A program made the translations under genes and the position numbers. From Ostrinia nubilalis (lineage: Eukaryota > Arthropoda > Insecta > Lepidoptera > Crambidae): a stretch of DNA of 64,000 bases. Positions 22,801-37,800 of the stretch are shown piece after piece. Each line of letters starts with the position of its first letter. The stretch's first letter is position 1. A model generated the notes under the pieces. That model did not search any database. It saw nothing but the letters and a program-made list of their open reading frames with translations, and had not been told where the DNA came from. The stretch lies in contig NC_087092.1 in assembly GCF_963855985.1 (NCBI RefSeq), forward strand, positions 558,001-622,000, in the 5' to 3' direction.

Positions 22801-25800
22801 AAATCTCGCTGACTTTCAGAACTCGTCTCATTGAAAAACAGTTCTAAATCCGTATTCACAAGGGTCATTACGATAGAACGATTACTCGATAGGATCGCAA
22901 CTCGGCGATTTTTTGTCGTTGAAGTTTTGTTACGTGAATAAGTCTACAGGCCGTCAGCAGCTAGCTAGTGAGCGGAGCGACCCGGCATGATGGTGTGCAG
23001 CTTGTGCACGCCCAGGCCGGCCACGACCTCGGACAGGCCCTGCGCGGCGCCCGAGCGGTCCACGCTGCTGCTCTCCGCCGCAGCAGCTAGCTAGTGAGCG
23101 GAGCGACCCGGCATGATGGTGTGCAGCTTGTGCACGCCCAGGCCGGCCACGACCTCGGACAGGCCCTGCGCGGCGCCCGAGCGGTCCACGCTGCTGCTCT
23201 CCGCCGCAGCAGCTAGCTAGTGAGCGGAGCGACCCGGCATGATGGTGTGCAGCTTGTGCACGCCCAGGCCGGCCACGACCTCGGACAGGCCCTGCGCGGC
23301 GCCCGAGCGGTCCACGCTGCTGCTCTCCGCCGCAGCAGCTAGCTAGTGAGCGGTCCACGCTGCTGCTCTCCGCCGCAGCAGCTAGCTAGTGAGCGGAGCG
23401 TACCCGGCATGATGGTGTGCAGCTTGTGCACGCCCAGGCCGGCCACGACCTCGGACAGGCCCTGCGCGGCGCCCGAGCGGTCCACGCTGCTGCTCTCCGC
23501 CGCAGCAGCTAGCTAGTGAGCGGTCCACGCTGCTGCTCTCCGCCGCAGCAGCTAGCTAGTGAGCGGAGCGTACCCGGCATGATGGTGTGCAGCTTGTGCA
23601 CGCCCAGGCCGGCCACGACCTCGGACAGGCCCTGCGCGGCGCCCGAGCGGTCCACGCTGCTGCTCTCCGCCGCAGCAGCTAGCTAGTGAGCGGTCCACGC
23701 TGCTGCTCTCCGCCGCAGCAGCTAGCTAGTGAGCGGAGCGTACCCGGCATGATGGTGTGCAGCTTGTGCACGCCCAGGCCGGCCACGACCTCGGACAGGC
23801 CCTGCGCGGCGCCCGAGCGGTCCACGCTGCTGCTCTCCGCCGCAGCAGCTAGCTAGTGAGCGGAGCGTACCCGGCATGATGGTGTGCAGCTTGTGCACGC
23901 CCAGGCCGGCCACGACCTCGGACAGGCCCTGCGCGGCGCCCGAGCGGTCCACGCTGCTGCTCTCCGCCGCAGCAGCTAGCTAGTGAGCGGAGCGTACCCG
24001 GCATGATGGTGTGCAGCTTGTGCACGCCCAGGCCGGCCACGACCTCGGACAGGCCCTGCGCGGCGCCCGAGCGGTCCACGCTGCTGCTCTCCGCCGCAGC
24101 AGCTAGCTAGTGAGCGGAGCGTACCCGGCATGATGGTGTGCAGCTTGTGCACGCCCAGGCCGGCCACGACCTCGGACAGGCCCTGCGCGGCGCCCGAGCG
24201 GTCCACGCTGCTGCTCTCCGACGTGAGCGTGCTCATGAGCCACGGCAGCAGCTCCTCGAAGCTCTGCTCGCCCATGCCGCGCACCATGGCGCCCAGCGCG
24301 CGCGCAGACACCGACCGCACCTGGGGGGGACAAATCACAAGTTACGACAATAATACTAAGTCGTTGTGGAAATCCGTGGGGAAGGCCTTTGTCTTGCAGT
24401 GAACGGCATTAGGTTGAAACCATAAAGTTAATATTCCCACGCATCACGCAGCTCTTTTTATCATACAGTGTAGCTCGCTCAGTCCTTTGTTGCTCTATTC
24501 CGCTAGGTATATTAACTTTATAGTTGAAACGAACAAAATATCGCGGTAAAATGAATTGCGTTTATACGTATCACTCATGACTCACTATTGCAAAGAATTA
24601 GATTCTGTCCATGTATAGTTATGGTTAAAATATTGCTTGTATGGTTACATGAAGTCTGCTTGTTTGTGCAAGCTATTTCGAAGTTTACAATGTAAAAAAA
24701 ACTTATTGGAGCGACCCTCGTTTTCGTATTTCGAATGCTATAGATGACCCACGCTGAACTGTCCCACCAAACTCAATGACAGGGGGGCGCTACTATCGTT
24801 CAACTATATGGTTTCCAACATGGCAAAAATAGGAACCAGCGATCCGGTATTGACGGTGGCGCCCCACTGTCAATGTCATCGATAGGACATGTCAATGTCA
24901 TCGATAGGACAGTCAAGTATTGTGGAACTATATTTTGACTGACACTGACCTCGGGCACGGGGTCGAGCAGCGAGCTCTTGAGGCCGGGGATGATGCTGGG
25001 CAGGTATGGCATGAGGTCCTTCTGGTCGGTGAGCGAGTACATGTTGCCGATGATCTGCGCGGCCATCTTGCGAGTCTCCGTGCTGCGGTCCAGGAAGGCG
25101 CGCTGCACGACCGGCATGATTAGCGCCAGCGACGGCGCGTCGATGAAGTGCACGAACTTCGTGTCTAAGAGCGTCTGGAGGCAGGCCGATGTCTTGTTCG
25201 ACGGGTCTTGAAGGGCTTGCAGGAGGACGGGCACGATTGCTAAAGGAAATTATGCAAATCAATAATAATGTCGCGTATCGGAGCATATATTATAGGCCTG
25301 CGCAGATGAAAGACGTTCATTTGCAAAGGATACTTTTGTAAAAGGTACTTTTAGTCCTGTGTGCATTATTCGATACAATATACAGGGTGGCCAGGGAGTT
25401 GACGTTCAAAGCTAAAATTTAAATTCCTTACATCTGGCAAGCACTTGTGTTTGTTTTTACTTACTTTCGCTAGAGAAGCTTTCAGAGTGAGAAAAAAATT
25501 AGAAACCTACCATATGTGATAGATAAGGATAAACCACAAAATTAACTCTATCTCCTAAGCTAAGCAAAATCGTAAAACATACATAGGGGTGATTTAGATA
25601 CACCTTAATGCTTTAATGTCAGCTGTAGTATACCTTAATGTGCTTCTGTCACACCGTCACACCGAGCGTCTCTCTGCGGCACGTCCGTACTCGCCGGCGT
25701 CTGCCGTACGACTGACTCGTCCCACTCGTAACGACGTCACGTGACTGCCTATCACTTGTGTACGTGAGACAGCGTATTGTATGTATCTAGTACGTAGATA

Positions 25801-28800
25801 CAAACACTACATCAGCCAACCATCCGTCACTCACCCTGAATCTCAGGGTTGCGGATGACGGAGCCGATGACGCCGAGCGCCTCCACGCCGGCCTCCTGGA
25901 CCCGCATGTGCGAGTCGCTCAGCACTTCGATGAGCTTGGGCACGATGGACGGCAGGCACGACGACAGCTGCTTCGGCGCGCAGTATGCCATCGCGCCGAG
26001 GAGCTCGATCGAACCTGTGATAAGAATGTCTTCTTAATAACTGCCACCTTCGGCCTCATCATCAATTTTCAACCTGACAGGTGAAATGCTTCTTCTTGTC
26101 GCGTCGACAACAAATTTACGCAGCGTCAGCCCAAAACTCCGCCACAAGAGTGGTGAAGTGCTGGTCAATATCCTCGTTGAAAATGGATAGATAGTACAAT
26201 TTTGTAGATGATCGTAACATCTGTCAAAAGATAAATGCGTAGATTAATAGAGTGGAGGCGCTCAATAATTAACACGATTCAGAAAACGCCCTGATTTTGT
26301 CGCTCCTCGTTTTAGTGGGTAAAACTTGTCCCACAAGGGATGAGTTTCGTGAGAAAAGTTCTACACAAAACCACTAGACGTCTCGTTTTAAATTTTTGTG
26401 ACTGATATGATCTGCACCCTGATCATATCAGTCACAAAAATTTAAAGTATGCATTTGTAGTCAGGGACTACCAACCGGTCAATCTGGAAACCATTGGGGG
26501 AACCTATGTTCAGCAGTGATCATCCTGAAATGCGGGAGTGCAGGTGCGGTTTTGTTCCCCAGTCGATGAAGTACCTGATGTCGTGCCCTGAGTGCCCGAG
26601 CAACTGCACTCAGGAGGATTTGATGAGTGCTGCTGACAACACCACTTTTGTGGCGGAGTTTTGGGCAAACACTGTAGGTTTGTTGTCGACACGAAAAGAT
26701 CCTGAAATGATTATGATTGCATATGCGCATACGCACCGGCCTTGGTGCGCCAGTTGTCGTCGTTGAGCGCCTCGAGCAGCGCGGGCAGCACGAGCTTGAC
26801 GCCGTGCGCGCTGAGCCGCGACATGATGAGCTTGGCGGTGTCGTCGGCGGCGGCGCGCACGTACTGCGACGTGTCGCCGAAGCAGTTGAGCAGGTGCGGC
26901 AGCACGTGCACCACGTACGGCTCGAACAGCCGGCCCAGCTTGTGGCACAGCATCTCGAACCCGAACAGCGCGCCTGCAACGCCCCACGATTCACAATACG
27001 GTATTCGACACCACCAAATAATTGACGTATTGTCCAACTACAACGAACCGTCCCATCAGTGACATTGGCGGGTTTTAGAATCGCGCTGACCGCTCGCTGA
27101 TCATCGGCGCTGACAGATCAATATGTATGTAATTGAAGGGAACCTTCCTGAGTGACGCTGATCGCTCGGCGCCGACGCTTCATACATTTCGGCTGTCAGC
27201 GCTGACGGTCAGCGTGCGTCAGTGTGAATCTGAAACCAGCCATTGACAGGGGGGCGCCACCGTCATTACCGGGTTCCTGGTTCCGATTTTTGCCATGTTG
27301 GAAACTGTAAAGTTGAACGATGGTGGCGCCTCCCTGTCAATGAGTTTGGTGGGACAGTTCAGTGTAGTTCATCTATAGTTTTTAAAACTGTCAAAACGAC
27401 AATTATAAATTTTGTATGGCAGGCAACAATACAAGCCAATGACGTCATTATTTTGTCAACTCAATTTAACTACTCTTTTCAATTACAAAGCAACCAAAAT
27501 TCTTATATTACAGGTAATTTGTAATTGATTCAGTTTTTAATGCCAGATTGAAGTGTCTTGGGGAATAGTGTCAAAATGTATTGACGGACCGCGTACGCAT
27601 TTTGTTTTGTTCGCTTAAAGACATTATCAACGCGATTTGGTTATCGTGAGGCGATCGAAGGAAATGAAGGGAAAGAGCTCGAGGGAGGTGCCGGTGCGAT
27701 GATATTGAAGCAAAATAAATTAATAAATAAGTGTCCCCCACAAACCGAGATTGGGCCTAATATGTACCTGATGCAATGTGAGGTATTATTACGGGACTAA
27801 AAAAGACACTCCGACACAAAAACAAAATGTATCGACCTTGGAAATGTATTTATTTTATATTTATTTTTTTAGTCTTTAATGTCAGAACTTTTAGTACATA
27901 AGGCTTTGAAGGTTATAAGGCATTCTCTGCCATTTATAGATCGATTCATCCACGAAGACGCGCCTCCACCTCTTTTTGGTTTAATAAGACCAAGAAATGC
28001 AATATCATTAAAAATATCTGAACTGAAGTGTAATTTTCCTTACCTTCACGGTACCTGTAGTTTTTCTTCTCTTGTACCGCGTCCGTGAGTTTTCCCATAA
28101 CGTCCATCGATTTTAGTGACAAAATGCCAAGCCCTTTGATAAGACCAGCGATACCGTACGCTGCACCCTGATAAATAATAAACTTTGTAATTTAACAGCA
28201 ACATAAATGTGAGATGAAATTATGCACGTAAACGTCACATTCGATTTGAAGGCGAACTGACAGGGGCGTCTTCACAGTTACCACGGTAAGATAAACAGTG
28301 AAGAATGTTCGGTGTGTGTATGCGAGACGGATAATCCGGAATATTTTCACTGTTGTTGTATAGAAGTAGACTTTAGTGTACTGTCTATAAGAGCCGTTAT
28401 CGCGTGCTCACCTTCCGGTCGCCGTACTTTTCTGCCGTGAGCAGTTGCTTGACGAGGCGCGCCATGATGCCGTTGATCTCGTGTTCCAGCGCCTTGGAGT
28501 TCACCAGGTGCGGCAGACAGTTGCTCACCGCCTCTTGCACCTGCCAGGTGGGACTTGGTTTATGACAAATTCCTAGTTGTGTTGTGAGTTGGAGAACAAT
28601 GGACTACTTCTAATTGGAATACATTCTCTACACTTTTTTTTAAAGATTATTATATTACTCCCGTTAGCCCCTCGTACTAAGCTAAATATGTTTGTATCAC
28701 GAGTGTGCTCACCACAATAGTCGAGCGGCGCCGTGAACCGAACCCGCGTTCCCCGGATCACGAATCGGCCAGTCCGACATCTTCACCGTTCGGCTATCGT

Positions 28801-31800
28801 GACTTTCGAAATGTGATTACGTGAATAAAGAAATTCAATTTGCACGAGACAATCGATCAAATGTAATAGAATAACTGGCATCAGTAGTGCTCGTTTGGTG
28901 TTGTTAAGCATGCGTCGACTGTATGTTGAGGCTTGGCAATTGGCATGCGTATCGTCTGCAGGATTAAAACATGACGCTATTTTCGTAGTTTCGAGTCCTG
29001 TCACTGCCGCTCATGCTGGCATCTCACTTTGCGTGAAAGAGATTGTATTGTGTGAGAGTGAGAGAGATGCTCGAAACTTAGGAATGAGGGCTATCGTTTT
29101 TATACTTAACAGTTGGCACCCCTGGCGATTGACAGCCCCTTACTCTACAGTGGCGCCATCTTGATGAGTGCAAATGCGATAGTCCTCCTACCACTTTAGC
29201 GCTCACCAGTTGGTGCCACTGTCTTCGCTACTAGCAAGTGACAGGAGCTTACTCTACAGTGGCGCTAACTGGTGAGCGCTAAAACGATAGCCCTCATTGT
29301 CCACAGCAGCGGTACCTGCTGGCTGGGCGTGGACAGCGCGGCGATGAGGCGCAGCGTGATGGGGCGCACGCGCTCGTCGTTGTGCGACAGGTGGCGCGCC
29401 AGCGAGCCCATCAGCAGCACCACGCTCTGGCGCACGCAGTCGTAGTGGCCCGACTTCGGCGCCTTGTCCAGGAAGTTCTCGAACACCGGCAGCTGGCTGC
29501 TCACGGTTTCCTGTAGACAAGAACTCGTGTCAGACAGAGGACGAGCGAGGAGACCCGCTGCGCGCGCACGTCACGCAACAAACGTGAGCGGGAGACCTTT
29601 ATTTAAAAAATGTAAAACGACATTCGATCTGAGGAGTGTAATGTTAAAATGAATTCGACTTTGAATTCTCGATGTGATTTAAAGATGTTGCGTCTTTTAA
29701 TCATCGGTTAACGGTGTTAACTACACCAATGAACATTTCAGAACAAAAAGAATCGTAACAAAAGAACGAGAGGTAGGGCTGCTGTGTAGGATCTACAACT
29801 TGACCCCAATAAAAACCCGACTATAGTCCGGTCGCCGAGCACGTAGAATTTCGTCCAATGACCCCAAGCTACCTATCCTTATCGTTTGCGCGTAATTACA
29901 TTGCTGTCGTGACTGTGCGACGGGCGGCCGCAGTGAGTGTGCGAGCGCGAGCGATAAGGATGGGTAGCTTGGGATCATTGGACGAAATTCTACGTGCTCG
30001 GCGACTGGGCTTTAGTGAAGGTCATGTTTGTCAAGGGGGAAAGTTAAACGTAACAAAATAAGTCATCGTCGTGGTTAATCTGGCTGTTTTTACATGACCT
30101 AGGTAGGATTAATAATACTAACACACACATGCACATATACATTACATACGCAACACAAACTTAAAGAGCATTGTGTTATTTATTTTTTGTTTTGTGTAAA
30201 ACTTAAATATTAATGTCTAGTTGTCTACCCACTTGATATGGCTGCCACAGAATACCAGCGTTATACTCTAGGTCTTGACCTAGGGCATAGCACATGCTGA
30301 GTGGCTGCCATTTTAGTTCAAATTTAACTACATAAGTAAGTAATTACATTGTTGTAAGTAGTCTAAGGATGTTTGGACTAAATAACGGAACAAACTGCAT
30401 TGAATCTATATTGCATGTTGTGTCAGCCTATAATTGTTGTTGCATTGTAACTTTGTTCATAATTGTTATTTTTAAGTGTACATGTTGTTATGTAACAATG
30501 TTGGTAGACCTAATAAATAAATAAAAAAAATATACATATATATTTTTCTTTCTTTCTTTCTTTCATCGTGCTTACCTTCCCGTACAGATCAACCACAGCC
30601 ATGGCAGCGTCGAACATGACGGCACGCACGGCCTCGTGGCGGTCGCCGAGCGCGTCGTGCACGAAGAAGGTGATGAGTCATCGTGCTTACCTTCCCGTAC
30701 AGATCAACCACAGCCATGGCAGCGTCGAGCATGACGGCGCGCACGGCCTCGTGGCGGTCGCCGAGCGCGTCGTGCACGAAGAAGGTGATGAGTCATCGTG
30801 CTTACCTTCCCGTACAGATCAACCACAGCCATGGCAGCGTCCAACATGACAGCACGCACGGCCTCGTGGCGGTCGCCGAGCGCGTCGTGCACGAAGAAGG
30901 TGATGAGTCATCGTGCTTACCTTCCCGTACAGATCAACCACAGCCATGGCAGCGTCGAGCATGACGGCGCGCACGGCCTCGTGGCGGTCGCCGAGCGCGT
31001 CGTGCACGAAGAAGGTGATGAGTCATCGTGCTTACCTTCCCGTACAGATCAACCACAGCCATAGCAGCGTCGAGCATGACAGCACGCACGGCCTCGTGGC
31101 GGTCGCCGAGCGCGTCGTGCACGAAGAAGGTGATGAGTCATCGTGCTTACCTTCCCGTACAGATCAACCACAGCCATGGCAGCGTCCAACATGACAGCAC
31201 GCACGGCCTCGTGGCGGTCGCCGAGCGCGTCGTGCACGAAGAAGGTGATGAGTCATCGTGCTTACCTTCCCGTACAGATCAACCACAGCCATGGCAGCGT
31301 CGAGCATGACGGCGCGCACGGCCTCGTGGCGGTCGCCGAGCGCGTCGTGCACGAAGAAGGTGATGAGTCATCGTGCTTACCTTCCCGTACAGATCAACCA
31401 CAGCCATGGCAGCGTCCAACATGACAGCACGCACGGCCTCGTGGCGGTCGCCGAGCGCGTCGTGCACGAAGAAGGTGATGAGTCATCGTGCTTACCTTCC
31501 CGTACAGATCAACCACAGCCATAGCAGCGTCGAGCATGACAGCACGCACGGCCTCGTGGCGGTCGCCGAGCGCGTCGTGCACGAAGAAGGTGATGAGTCA
31601 TCGTGCTTACCTTCCCGTACAGATCAACCACAGCCATGGCAGCGTCCAACATGACAGCACGCACGGCCTCGTGGCGGTCGCCGAGCGAGTCGTGCACGAA
31701 GAAGGTGATGAGTCATCGTGCTTACCTTCCCGTACAGATCAACCACAGCCATGGCAGCGTCCAACATGACAGCACGCACGGCCTCGTGGCGGTCGCCGAG

Positions 31801-34800
31801 CGCGTCGTGCACGAAGAAGGTGATGAGTCATCGTGCTTACCTTCCCGTACAGATCAACCACAGCTATAGCAGCGTCGAGCATGACAGCACGCACGGCCTC
31901 GTGGCGGTCGCCGAGCGCATCGTGCACGAAGAAGGTGATGAGTCATCGTGCTTACCTTCCCGTACAGATCAACCACAGCCATGGCGGCGTCCAACATGAC
32001 AGCACGCACGGCCTCGTGGCGGTCGCCGAGCGCGTCGTGCACGAAGAAGGTGATGAGTCATCGTGCTTACCTTCCCGTACAGATCAACCACAGCCATGGC
32101 GGCGTCGAGCATGACAGCACGCACGGCCTCGTGGCGGTCGCCGAGCGCGTCGTGCACGAAGAAGGTGATGAGTCATCGTGCTTACCTTCCCGTACAGATC
32201 AACCACAGCCATGGCGGCGTCCAACATGACGGAGCGCACGGCCTCGTGGCGGTCGCCGAGCGCGTCGTGCACGAAGAAGGTGATCGCGGCGGGCGCGGCG
32301 TGCGCGGTGAGGCGGGGCGCCAGCGCGCCCAGCGCCACGCCCGCGCCGCGTCGCGCGCCCCACTCGTCAACTGCTGCCTCCACCACGTGCCCAAACTGGT
32401 CGAGCTTGGCCGGGATCAGCTGGGGAATTATTGTCATTAAAGTAAGGCCTACTGTCCAAATACACCGCACTTCACACGCGCTATCGTCAATGGAGAAGTT
32501 TCCAATTTTTTTTTAATAAATCTTGAAAATATAAGTAAAACTAATAATAATTTGAAAGAATCATGAAAATATCTCTACAAATACAAAAGTTACAGGGCCC
32601 TAAAGTTGCGCATAACAAATATTCGCGCCATTTTGATCGGTGTAGTCACGACAGTAATTCGGAGTACTAACGAAAATATGGAGGTAATTTAAATAATTAA
32701 TTTCTCAGCCATTTCTTGATGGATTTCAAAAATAAATTCACCGGCTTTTTAGTTTTGGTCTTTATTTTAATCCCATTCAGTGAAATCTAATGTTTTCAAC
32801 ATCACGAAACTTCTTCATTGACGATTACTTGCATCTTGCAGTTTCAATAATAAAATTTTGGTACAACTCTTTTTGCTTTTATGTCGCAAGTTTCGTTTTA
32901 TTTTTGGTACCAAACAAATATTTTTCCATTCTTTCTCGTTCTAAATAAGAAAGTACTCACAGGCAGCTTCTCCTTGTACAGGTCCATGAGCTTCTGCAGC
33001 ACCAGGTCGCCGCGCGCTGCACCGGCTCCGCGGGGTGCGTGACGTCATCCAGCACGAGCTCCACTAGCTTTGGCTCCTGGCTCCACTGCTGCGCGAGGGG
33101 TAGTCTCTCCCAGAGCTCAGTCTACTCACCGGCAGCTTCTCCTTGTACAGGTCCATGAGTTTCTGCAGCACCAGGTCGCCGGCGGCGGGGTCGGGGTCCC
33201 TCTCCACGAGGTGCGCCAGCGCCAGCGCCGCCGCGCGCTGCACCGGCTCCGCGGGGTGCGTGACGTCATCCAGCACCAGCTCCACCAGCTCCGGCTCCTG
33301 GCTCCACTGCTGCGCGAGGGGTAGTCTCTCCCAGAGCTCTTCGGCTAGTTTTCTGTATACAATAAGTTGAATAAGTGCACAATTTTTCGCTTCTATAGTC
33401 TGGTCTGTGAGCACGTAGAATTTTGTCCGACTGTGCGACGGGCGCCCGCAGTGAGTGTGCGAGCGCGACAGCAACATACTTACGCGCGAGCGATAAGGAT
33501 GGGTAGCTTGGGGTCATTGGACAAAATTCTACGTGCTCACAGACCGGGCTTTCGCTGAAAAGTCTATATTATTGTAATATGGACTATTCAGTTAGAAACG
33601 AAAAAATTTTACTATTGTGTATTCACTGTTGAGTCGAATATACCTTTATTAAAATAAAACATTTCAATAAAGGTATATTCGACTCAATAGTGAATACTCA
33701 CACTCAGGCATATGTAGGAATTTCCCCATCAGAAGGGCGGAGCTTACCCACTAAAACCCGACGGTGTTCTCTAGGGCCAATGAAACGGAGCCGCAGATTG
33801 TACTAAATTGGACATTCGTCCGAGGCTCAGTGGTGAATATTCCTAGATTCAAATTACTATGCAGCGTGCGACATATGTATGAAATTGTGGAGATGTCTAT
33901 AGTCTGGTCTGTGAGCACGTACAATTTTGTCCAAAGACCCCAAGCTACCCATCCTTATCGCTCGCGCGTAATTATGTTGCTATCACGCTTGCACACTCAC
34001 TGCGGGTGCCCGTCGCACAGTCGCGACAGTAATATAATTACGCGCGAGCGATAAGGATGGGTACTATGGGTAGCTAGGGGTCATTGGACAAAATTCTACG
34101 TGCTCACAGACCGGGCCTTAGAATAAATAACAATAGCATGTAGACTGACTTGTTGTCGGGCGCGACATCGAAGGTGGCGATGAGCAGGCGCTTGGTGAGC
34201 GGCAGCGCGTACGCCTCGTCCGCCAGCATGCCCGGCAGCCGGTCCTGGACGCACATCAGCGCTCGAAGCGCCGCGTCGCGCACCACCTGCGCGAGTCAAG
34301 TAAATGTTCACAGCGAGTCTTTCTTAGGGCCTCAACTCGCGTGAAGCGGAGTGTGTAAAAAATATGGTAGGGCCCAAAAGATAAGATAAGAAAAACTTTA
34401 TTTGACACAAAAAGAAAAAATAAAAAATAGAACAAAGGGACTTAAAACTATACACGCATATTTTTGTGTCAAAAAGGCGCTCGCTCAGCATTAATCGAGC
34501 CATCGCTGGTTTTCAGCGGGTGCCTCTCCAACCAACATTTAAATTTAAAAAAAAATAACATTATACAAAACATTGACAAAGAGGGCGCCACTATCTCACC
34601 GCACAATAATTACAACCAACAAAAAAGATAAGGAGACACGTAAAGTGCCCCATAAGGGCTACCTTTTCTTTCTTTTTTTATTATTTACTATATTTCGATG
34701 TTCATAAGTGCCACTTGTGGTCTAAACTGAATAAATATTTTAGATTTTGATAACGCGCAAACAAGGTAGACGATAGACCCGTGCGCAGACGTATGCGTCA

Positions 34801-37800
34801 AGTGGCAAACTTTTATACAAATTATACGCACTTAGTACAGTTTCGCGAAAATGTAAATCTAAATAAACTCAAAGGTGACTGACTGACATAGTGATCTATC
34901 AACGCATAGCCCAAACCACTAGACGGATCGTGCTGAAAGGATAGTGCCAGGGTCTGGACCAAGTGCTGCCCAGAATCAACCCATAGTGCATTTTGTTCCT
35001 CAGACCAATACTAATGTATTAACCGAAGCGCACTGCAATCTATCCCTGTAGGGCTAAGATGCGCGCCGTGATAAACTGCTATCGCGGCGTTATATCGATT
35101 TTGACGTCACTATATCGTTTTATCTACCGGCGCTAACATGGCACCCCGAAAATTATCATGTCATCTGTCAAAATGTGATAGTGATAGATTTGTTTTTTTT
35201 TTTGTGATAAACCTGGCAAGCCCTAACATGAAGCGCTAACTATATCATATTTTGACATCACGATAGGATAGGATTTGGTGTTTTTATCGTCCTCGATCCT
35301 TGCCCACGATAGCAAGACGATAGGAGATTAACTTTTTTGCAAGCTACTTTAACTCTATTTATTTATCATTTACAATGGTAAATGACATTTTACGATTAAT
35401 TTGAGGCTAGAAAAATTCAAAGAAAGGAATCTAGAACCTTTGTGATACTTTTACTTCTAGGTGGAGATTGAGTTTTAGTTCAAGAGTTTATCAGAAGCAG
35501 CATTTTGTAATTATTGCAATGGATGTGAGGCGAATCTTGCGACAGTTTATAATCATTAACTGCAAAATCTAAGTGCTCCCACAGTCCCACCCACATTTAA
35601 TTATTACATTACCTACCTTGTAAAATAACCATTACTTACTTACCTACTTAGGTAGGCAGTCAACAACAGTACATCAGACAAATATTAAGTTGCAAATGAC
35701 GTGAGATACCTCATAGTGTTTAGCTTGATTTAAGTACCTACCTACTGTCATCTGTACATAATCTTGTAAAAATTATTGAAAATGGGGCGGAATGTGGTGA
35801 CCGAGCTTCTTATGTCTACATTATTTTCAAACAGTGGCAAGGTCATTGTCAGAAATTAGCATTGGGTGGGATATGTAATCAATAAAAAAATGCTATAATA
35901 ACAATGAGAATAAATGAATTTTACTAATTTTATAACTTGACGGTGATACCATACATACATTCCACATTACTATAAATCTAATTCCTCCGTTTGGACTTTT
36001 TTAAGGGCTTTAATGTGACAGGATGATAATCTTGTACAATTTATTCCATTATAATAAATTCATTCATCATCATCTCAGCCATAGGACGTCCACTGCTGTA
36101 ATGCTTTCCATGTTGCCCGATGGGGCAGCAAGGTTCTGGAGTGGAGGCCGGGTACTGGAATACGCAGCGTGGCACGTCCACCCACAAGGTGGACCGACAA
36201 CATCACGCAGGCCGCTACCAACCAGGCAATAAATTCATTATTGCAGTGTAATTTCAAAATAATTCAACCATTATTTACAAAATCTTTATTTGGAAAACTT
36301 TTGTTTTACAATAGCTATTGATAATTTCAAACACTAACAGAATTCCATGAATTGGTTAGCCTAGCCAGTATCCTTGAAGTTTTTTGCTGATTGTTATTGT
36401 GAATTTTCATGACAGTGAGCGAGACTTGCTTATGTCTGCTTTAGAATGAAATAATCACTCATAATCCCACACTTCTTCATCCACTGTCTGAAAAAAAAAA
36501 AGAATAATATTTAAACACAATTATATTATTACAATTACATAAACAGTTCATAAATAGAAACATTTACTTAATCCTATTTGTATTTTAAGTTTACATACAA
36601 AATGTTGATCATCAATATTATTACACAGTGAAAGAACTATGTGAAATAAATATAGGAAAGAAGGTGAAAGCTTATTTGTAGGAATAAAGATATTTTTCCT
36701 TTTATTAGGTGTTATTACTTATGAAAATCAAGATGTGCGGAGTATAGCTAATATTTTAGACTTTAGGTACTTACTTTGCTACTTATGTGTGTAACTTTAT
36801 TTCTCAAATCTCAATAAACTTTCTGACTGCTTCATGTACGTTGAATAATTACTGTAAACCTCGCATTATGGGATAGGTAGTGGAGTTCGGACTTCGGTTA
36901 TTCTGTTAATTTTGAAGACTTCATTCTTTAATACTATCGGTATGATTAGGAATTCTTCATTGTTTTTCTTTAACTTGGTTATCTCTTCGTTTGATATTTT
37001 CCGTACTTTAGAAATATTAAAAATAAGACTGGAAACATAAAAAAACAAATGACATTGGGAACTTTTTGCCCCACTTTTCGAAAAGTAGCGGACACAAACG
37101 AAACCTATCACAGATGATACATACTAATATCCAATGAATTTCCGTGCATTTTTTTTTCTCTCTTATATGGGAATATTGAGAAAATGAAGTTTTAATATTT
37201 TATTTTATTTTACATTTAGGTAACATTTTTGACGACCTCCGTGGCGGAGAGGCGCACACACCGGTTTTCAAGGTGTGCTAGCCAACCCTGAGGTCCCGGG
37301 TTCGATTCCCGGCCGGGACAATATAGAAAACGATCTTTTCACATTGTCTCTGGTTTAGGTGTGTTGTGGTTCGTCGTTCCCGATTTCCATAACACAAATG
37401 CCTTAGCTACTTATTTTGGGTTGGAGTAATATATGAGATGTTGTCTAATATTAATTTAAGTATTTATACTATTTTATTTATTTATATTATTTTATTTATA
37501 TTTTTTATTTATTTATATTATTTTATTTACTTTTATTGGTTACTCTGCAATGCCAAACAACATAACATGTAAAAATGTCAAATCATTTTAGACAAATATA
37601 TTTTCAACTTAGACTCGTCATATCTCAGAATTCCCATATCTCACAACATAGCGCTTTAAGTGAATATACCTATAAGTATAAAGCTTTGAAATAAAATACG
37701 TTTCATCTTTGTCCGCCGTGGGGCAATTTCTCATATTAAAGTTCCCAATGTCCTTTTAAAAACACAAATACAATGATACAATAAACAATCAATACAATCA

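Noticed and set aside
30576..32286. CRISPR-like regular array
   Set aside because: The 115-bp units are contiguous, with no variable spacers, in a eukaryotic gene.
30568..32516. Plus-strand 93-codon frames ([12 protein letters not shown]...) repeated every 115 bp
   Set aside because: Antisense of exon 21 copies. Presence in every unit follows from the tandem repeat.
37237..37325. Serine-type tRNA gene
   Set aside because: The T-arm is good, but the acceptor stem is imperfect and it continues into a SINE body with a T/A-rich tail.
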